A stretch of 9,936 bases of DNA from Mageeibacillus sp. UBA5747. Lineage in GTDB: Bacteria; Bacillota; Clostridia; Saccharofermentanales; UBA5734. Below the pieces are notes generated by a model. That model did no database searches and had not been told where the DNA came from. It saw nothing but the letters and a program-made list of their open reading frames with translations. The DNA is taken from contig DIFN01000008.1 in NCBI GenBank assembly GCA_002419145.1, positions 34,317-44,252 of the forward strand. Direction: 5' to 3'. This document shows positions 7,519-9,936 of this stretch, piece after piece; the stretch's first letter is position 1; each line of letters begins with the position of its first letter. Made by a program: the position numbers and the translations under genes.

Positions 7519-8309
7519 GATGCCACCTCCTGGATTGCTCGCTGGGCCAGGACTTTGGCCATGGCCTGGCGGTAGTCTGCACTGGCCCGGGCATTGCTGC
7601 CAAAAGTCAATAGGGCGATGGCTTCTAAAACGTGCTGGATCGCTGCTTCAGAGAGGGCTTTTCCAGTCAGCAGGCTGCTGGCCGCCGGGACCAGTTGGGC
7701 GCGACCCGGCCTGGCGCCGATGGCAATACGCCAGCTTCTGCTCACCTCATCGCGGGCCACAGCACAATTGACGACCGGCAAATCGCTGGCCGTATAGCGA
7801 AGGCTCTGGCAGGCTGCCGTCTGCGGACGATCCGGCAGGTGGACGGCGAGCAAAACATCGCGTGTCAGAGGTTGCTCCAGAAAGGTTTCAAGAGGCATCC
7901 GGCCACCCTGGTGCAAGGTCACCTCAGCGCCGAGTGCCAGAAGGACCGGGAGAAAATCGGAAAAGCCATAGCGGGAAAAAACAGAAGCACCCACCTGGAC
8001 CCGGTTCCGCAGCTGGACGCCGACGATGGGTTGCAGCGCTTTGACGATGACACCATCCGCATAGGCCTGGATCAGGGCGTTGTCTGACAGCTGGCCATAG
8101 GTGCAGGCTGCTCCGATGTCGATCCAGCCATCTTGCTGCCGGATAAAATCCAACTCCAGTTTTTCCAGGCTGATCCCCTGGTTGATCAGCTTCTGGCCCA
8201 TTTTCAGAAAGGCACAGCCACCCAGAATTCGATTGTTGCGATTGGCCATCAGGGCAGAAAAAGCATCCTCTACGGACTCAGGTGTCACCACCTGGCGAAT
8301 TTCAAACAT
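7512..8309 (-). CDS. FAD-binding subunit of a molybdenum hydroxylase
   Basis: This 265-residue protein is the flavin subunit that passes electrons from the [2Fe-2S] clusters of the fused partner to the final acceptor. It shows the FAD_binding_5 fold: an ILGGCAFLK loop (28-36) in place of the more usual AGGTDL, then VGASVFSRYGFSDFLPVLLALGAEV (106-130), which corresponds to the second flavin-contacting loop. The C-terminal part (about 165-260), with RASADYRQAMAKVL (241-254), fits the CO-dehydrogenase-flavoprotein C-terminal domain. The variant loops resemble E. coli YgfM, the partner of XdhD. There is no extra four-cysteine insertion that would suggest a further Fe-S cluster. ATG 8309 is chosen because TGAGGTG lies 7 bases upstream; in-frame ATGs at 8321 and 8354 are upstream of, or part of, that site. 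It overlaps the hydroxylase start by 7 bases, so it is the first gene of a two-gene operon. No separate reductase partner is seen. Confidence 0.9.
   Translation of the reverse strand: MFEIRQVVTPESVEDAFSALMANRNNRILGGCAFLKMGQKLINQGISLEKLELDFIRQQDGWIDIGAACTYGQLSDNALIQAYADGVIVKALQPIVGVQLRNRVQVGASVFSRYGFSDFLPVLLALGAEVTLHQGGRMPLETFLEQPLTRDVLLAVHLPDRPQTAACQSLRYTASDLPVVNCAVARDEVSRSWRIAIGARPGRAQLVPAASSLLTGKALSEAAIQHVLEAIALLTFGSNARASADYRQAMAKVLAQRAIQEVASC
7523..7531 (-). promoter_or_regulatory. Strong ribosome binding site of the hydroxylase subunit
   Basis: On the minus strand AGGAGGTGG lies upstream of ATG 7518, with AGGAGG ending 7 bases before it. It sits inside the last codons of the FAD gene, giving coupled but strong initiation. 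Confidence 0.85.
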
Positions 8310-8316
8310 CCCAAAA

Positions 8317-8322
8317 CACCTC
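8317..8322 (-). promoter_or_regulatory. Ribosome binding site fixing the FAD-subunit start
   Basis: On the minus strand GAGGTG precedes ATG 8309 by 7 bases. The upstream in-frame ATG at 8321 overlaps this site and so is unlikely to be the start. Confidence 0.85.
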
Positions 8323-8323
8323 A

Positions 8324-8343
8324 TTTGTAACTTGGTACACAAA
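8324..8343. promoter_or_regulatory. Possible operator dyad in the FAD-subunit leader
   Basis: TTTGT (8324-8328) and ACAAA (8339-8343) form a dyad with a 10-base centre. A shorter dyad, TGTA/TACA, is nested within it at 8326-8339. It lies just upstream of the FAD-subunit ribosome binding site, in the divergent intergenic region, where a repressor could act on the hydroxylase operon. Short dyads arise by chance, so confidence is low. Confidence 0.25.
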
Positions 8344-8365
8344 GACCCTGGCAAGAATATACATC

Positions 8366-8393
8366 TTTACTTTATCATAGCGCGGCCTATAAA
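8366..8393 (+). promoter_or_regulatory. Candidate promoter of the solute-binding protein gene
   Basis: TTTACT (8366-8371), 16 bases, TATAAA (8388-8393) predicts a start near 8400 and a leader of about 50 bases. The divergent hydroxylase operon must start in the same AT-rich stretch. TATATT (minus, 8361-8356) and TATGAT (minus, 8379-8374) are possible -10 elements for it, but neither has a good -35. Confidence 0.45.
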
Positions 8394-8404
8394 ATCAGTA
8401 GGAT

Positions 8405-8424
8405 GGTGATGCTAAACCGTCACC
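8405..8424 (+). other. Leader hairpin before the solute-binding protein gene
   Basis: GGTGATG (8405-8411) pairs with CGTCACC (8418-8424), a 7-bp stem with one G-U pair and a 6-base loop. It ends 9 bases before GAAGGAG (8434-8440). It would lie near the 5' end of the predicted mRNA and might stabilise it, or act as a DNA dyad for a regulator. There is no U tract, so it is not a terminator. Confidence 0.35.
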
Positions 8425-8451
8425 TGACTGATTGAAGGAGATCTTGTCCGC

Positions 8452-9528
8452 GTGCAAAAATTTTCATCTGTACTTCTATCCCTGATCTTGATCTTGGCCT
8501 TGATGACAGCTTGTACTGCTGCACCCACCCGTTCGACTGATCCAACGAGTGCTGCATCCACCACGATTGCTGCCAAGACACCTGCAGAAACAGCCATTGC
8601 ACCTGGATCATCCCAGCCAGCTGCCTTCCCCGTCACCGTGACGGACCAGCTTGGCCGCAGCGTGACTTTGGAACAAAAGCCGCAGCGCCTGGTCAGCGGA
8701 TACTACATCTCATCCTCGCTCCTGATCGCCCTCGGCCTCGAAGATCAGTTGGTTGGCATCGAAGCCAAGGCCAGCCAACGCCCAATCTATGCCAAGAGCG
8801 CACCGGAGCTTTTGGATCTGCCCACTGTTGGTACGGCGAAGGACTTTTCGATTGAAGGTACGCTAGCTCTTGAGCCTGATCTGGTTATCCTGCCAGCCCG
8901 GCTCAAAGACGCAATTGAGACGTTGTCCGGTATGGGGCTGACTGTCCTGGCGGTTAACCCGGAAAATGGCGACCTGCTCGCTGAAACCATCCGCCTGGTT
9001 GGCCATGCGACCGGTACCACTGAACGTGCAGAGGCACTTCTGGCCCAAAGTGACGTGCTGGCGCAAAAAGCCCAGTCGTTTGCGGCTGCCGCCGAAAGCC
9101 CGGCCAAGCGCGTTTATCTGGCCGGTAACAGTGCCATGCTATCCACCGCTGGACCTGCCATGTACCAGTCCACGCTGTTGACCTCAGTCGGCGCGGACAA
9201 TGTTGCCTCTGAGCTCAAGGACAATTATTGGGCTGAGATTTCCTATGAACAGCTTCTGGCCTGGCAACCAGACCTGATCGTGCTCGTACCGGAGGCCGTT
9301 TATTCGGTAGATGAGGTTCTCGCTGATCCTGCCTTGGCCGATCTGACTGCTGTGAAAAACAAACACGTCTACCAGATGCCGAAGGTCTACGAAGCCTGGG
9401 ACTCTCCTGTCCCATCCGGTGTCCTCGGCCAACTCTACCTGGCCAGCATCCTCTATCCGGACCAGTATAGCCAAGCTGATTTTGAGCAAGACGTGGCTGA
9501 TTTTTATCAGGAATTCTATGGATTCTGA
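8452..9528 (+). CDS. Lipoprotein solute-binding protein, Peripla_BP_2 (class III) family
   Basis: This 358-residue protein is the extracellular binding component of an ABC importer from the class that handles ferric siderophores, haem, cobalamin and, in MolA, molybdate/tungstate. A hydrophobic signal (about 5-20) ends in the lipobox-like MTAC with Cys21. A Thr/Ser/Ala/Pro-rich spacer (about 22-57) then acts as a tether to the membrane. Two lobes follow. The first starts at VTVTDQLGRSVTL (61-73) and includes ALEPDLVILPA (139-149). The second (about 218-358) has AWQPDLIVLVP (270-280) and a typical C-terminal SPVPSGVLGQLYLASILYP stretch (318-336). Translation starts at GTG 8452, with GAAGGAG 11 bases upstream, a slightly long spacing. 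No permease or ABC ATPase adjoins it, so it is an orphan here and must rely on a transporter encoded elsewhere. Divergent placement beside a molybdenum enzyme makes a molybdenum or tungsten ligand possible but unproven. Fold assignment is secure; ligand is unknown. Confidence 0.9.
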   Translation: MQKFSSVLLSLILILALMTACTAAPTRSTDPTSAASTTIAAKTPAETAIAPGSSQPAAFPVTVTDQLGRSVTLEQKPQRLVSGYYISSSLLIALGLEDQLVGIEAKASQRPIYAKSAPELLDLPTVGTAKDFSIEGTLALEPDLVILPARLKDAIETLSGMGLTVLAVNPENGDLLAETIRLVGHATGTTERAEALLAQSDVLAQKAQSFAAAAESPAKRVYLAGNSAMLSTAGPAMYQSTLLTSVGADNVASELKDNYWAEISYEQLLAWQPDLIVLVPEAVYSVDEVLADPALADLTAVKNKHVYQMPKVYEAWDSPVPSGVLGQLYLASILYPDQYSQADFEQDVADFYQEFYGF

Positions 9529-9530
9529 TT

Positions 9531-9558
9531 TTGACAGAGCGAAATAAACCGTTAAATT
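9531..9558 (+). promoter_or_regulatory. Candidate promoter upstream of the ATPase gene
   Basis: A perfect TTGACA (9531-9536) is followed after 16 bases by TAAATT (9553-9558). A second, weaker possibility is TTGAGC (9574-9579), 18 bases, TAATAA (9598-9603). Both lie in the repeat-bearing AT-rich region, and the -35 elements coincide with the two direct-repeat copies. Confidence 0.4.
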
Positions 9559-9611
9559 CAAGAGATCTTTTGTTTGAGCGAAATAAAAGTGATAAAATAA
9601 TAATTATTTCG
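9531..9611. repeat. Repeat cluster with CGAAATAA core
   Basis: The 12-mer GAGCGAAATAAA occurs exactly at 9537-9548 and 9576-9587. Extended to 18 bases (9531-9548 and 9570-9587) the copies agree at 15 positions. The core CGAAATAA recurs inverted as TTATTTCG at 9604-9611, making an 8-bp dyad with the second copy (9579-9586) around a 17-base AT-rich centre. AGAGATC also occurs twice nearby (9561-9567 and 9641-9647). The layout suggests binding sites for a regulator of the downstream ATPase gene; no known motif is recognised. Confidence 0.6.
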
Positions 9612-9671
9612 ATGAAACAAAATAAAATGAAAAGCATAACAGAGATCGATTGAAATGAAAGGGGCTGAATC

Positions 9672-9936
9672 ATGATCATCAGGGAACTGTATTTGAATCG
9701 GATTCGCCCTTTCTATGATTCTGATTTGATCAAGGTCGTCGTCGGCATTCGCCGGTGTGGGAAATCGGTCCTGCTCAGGCAGATTCAAGCGGAATTACTC
9801 TCGCGTGGTGTGGCGCAATCGCAGATCATCGAGTTGAACTTTGAAGATCTTGCCTTTTCATTCATCAAAAATGAAATCGACTTGTACCAGTACATTCAAC
9901 AGCAGATCAATCATAACCAAAAATCCTATTTGTTTT
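9672..9936 (+). CDS. AAA_14/DUF4143-type ATPase, N-terminal part (partial)
   Basis: The frame is open from ATG 9672 to the window edge, giving 88 residues. AAAGGGG (9658-9664) lies 7 bases upstream. After a short N-terminus (MIIRELYLNRIRPFYDSD) comes a strand KVVVGIRRCGKSVLL with the Walker A motif GIRRCGKS (25-32). QIIELNFED (51-59) then matches the usual second strand of this family. The GxRRxGKS form is typical of the archaeal-type AAA_14 ATPases that carry a C-terminal DUF4143 domain, usually about 400 residues in all, so roughly a fifth is visible. Their cellular role is poorly known; some are suspected to belong to mobile or defence-related gene sets. The AT-rich, repeat-bearing upstream region differs from the rest of the window and may mark a boundary of acquired DNA. 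Family assignment is good; Walker B and the DUF4143 part lie outside the window. Confidence 0.85.
   Translation, partial: MIIRELYLNRIRPFYDSDLIKVVVGIRRCGKSVLLRQIQAELLSRGVAQSQIIELNFEDLAFSFIKNEIDLYQYIQQQINHNQKSYLF

Noticed and set aside
8310..8354. Longer FAD subunit starting at 8354 or 8321
   Set aside because: The ATG at 8321 is part of the ribosome site TGAGGTG itself, and the added residues do not belong to the family.
9672..9936. ATPase of the final gene as the ABC ATPase partner of the binding protein
   Set aside because: The GIRRCGKS Walker A context and N-terminus are of the AAA_14 type, with none of the usual ABC start sequence, and it has its own AT-rich promoter region.
1..9936. CRISPR array, tRNA or rRNA gene, insertion sequence, known riboswitch
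   Set aside because: Read through both strands without finding regularly spaced repeats, cloverleaf sequences, transposase motifs or a recognisable aptamer.

Overview
The window looks like a chromosomal segment of an anaerobic bacterium, most likely Gram-positive and Clostridia-like. This inference rests on four things: strong AGGAGG-type ribosome binding sites, a lipoprotein-type solute-binding protein, a selenate-reductase/XdhD-type molybdenum hydroxylase, and an ATPase of the AAA_14/DUF4143 kind. Base composition is moderately GC-rich throughout. The exception is a strikingly AT-rich stretch at about 9538-9660, just before the last gene. No tRNA, rRNA, CRISPR array or insertion sequence is visible. 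I cannot name the species.

Layout, left to right. Positions 1-58 are probably the tail of an upstream rightward gene, followed by an intrinsic terminator (127-157). A regulatory stretch with TTTTCA-type repeats then leads into htrA (351-1556, +), a membrane-anchored trypsin-like/PDZ quality-control protease. Convergent to it, after only 17 bases, is a leftward series of genes. Read in their own direction these are: an FAD subunit (8309-7512), a fused [2Fe-2S]/molybdopterin hydroxylase subunit (7518-4678), a 133-base gap with its own candidate promoter, a large multi-spanning GGDEF-EAL cyclic-di-GMP enzyme (4544-2157), and pcm, the isoaspartate-repair methyltransferase (2164-1574). Two junctions are overlapping and probably translationally coupled: ATGCTGA (FAD subunit/hydroxylase) and ATGGATAA (GGDEF-EAL/pcm). 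Divergent from the hydroxylase genes is a lipoprotein solute-binding protein of the iron-siderophore/cobalamin/MolA fold class (8452-9528, +). The window ends inside an ATPase gene (from 9672, +) preceded by a repeat-rich AT island.

How the genes may work together. The FAD and Fe-S/Mo subunits form one electron-transfer enzyme of the xanthine-dehydrogenase superfamily: substrate to Mo cofactor, to two [2Fe-2S] clusters, to FAD. The divergent binding protein could serve metal or cofactor supply, but no permease or ABC ATPase is present here. HtrA and Pcm both deal with damaged proteins. The overlap of pcm with a c-di-GMP enzyme is the least expected arrangement. I found no clear evidence of an undescribed multi-gene system. 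The best leads are the repeat array at 9531-9611, the binding-protein/hydroxylase pairing, and the GGDEF-EAL/pcm overlap.
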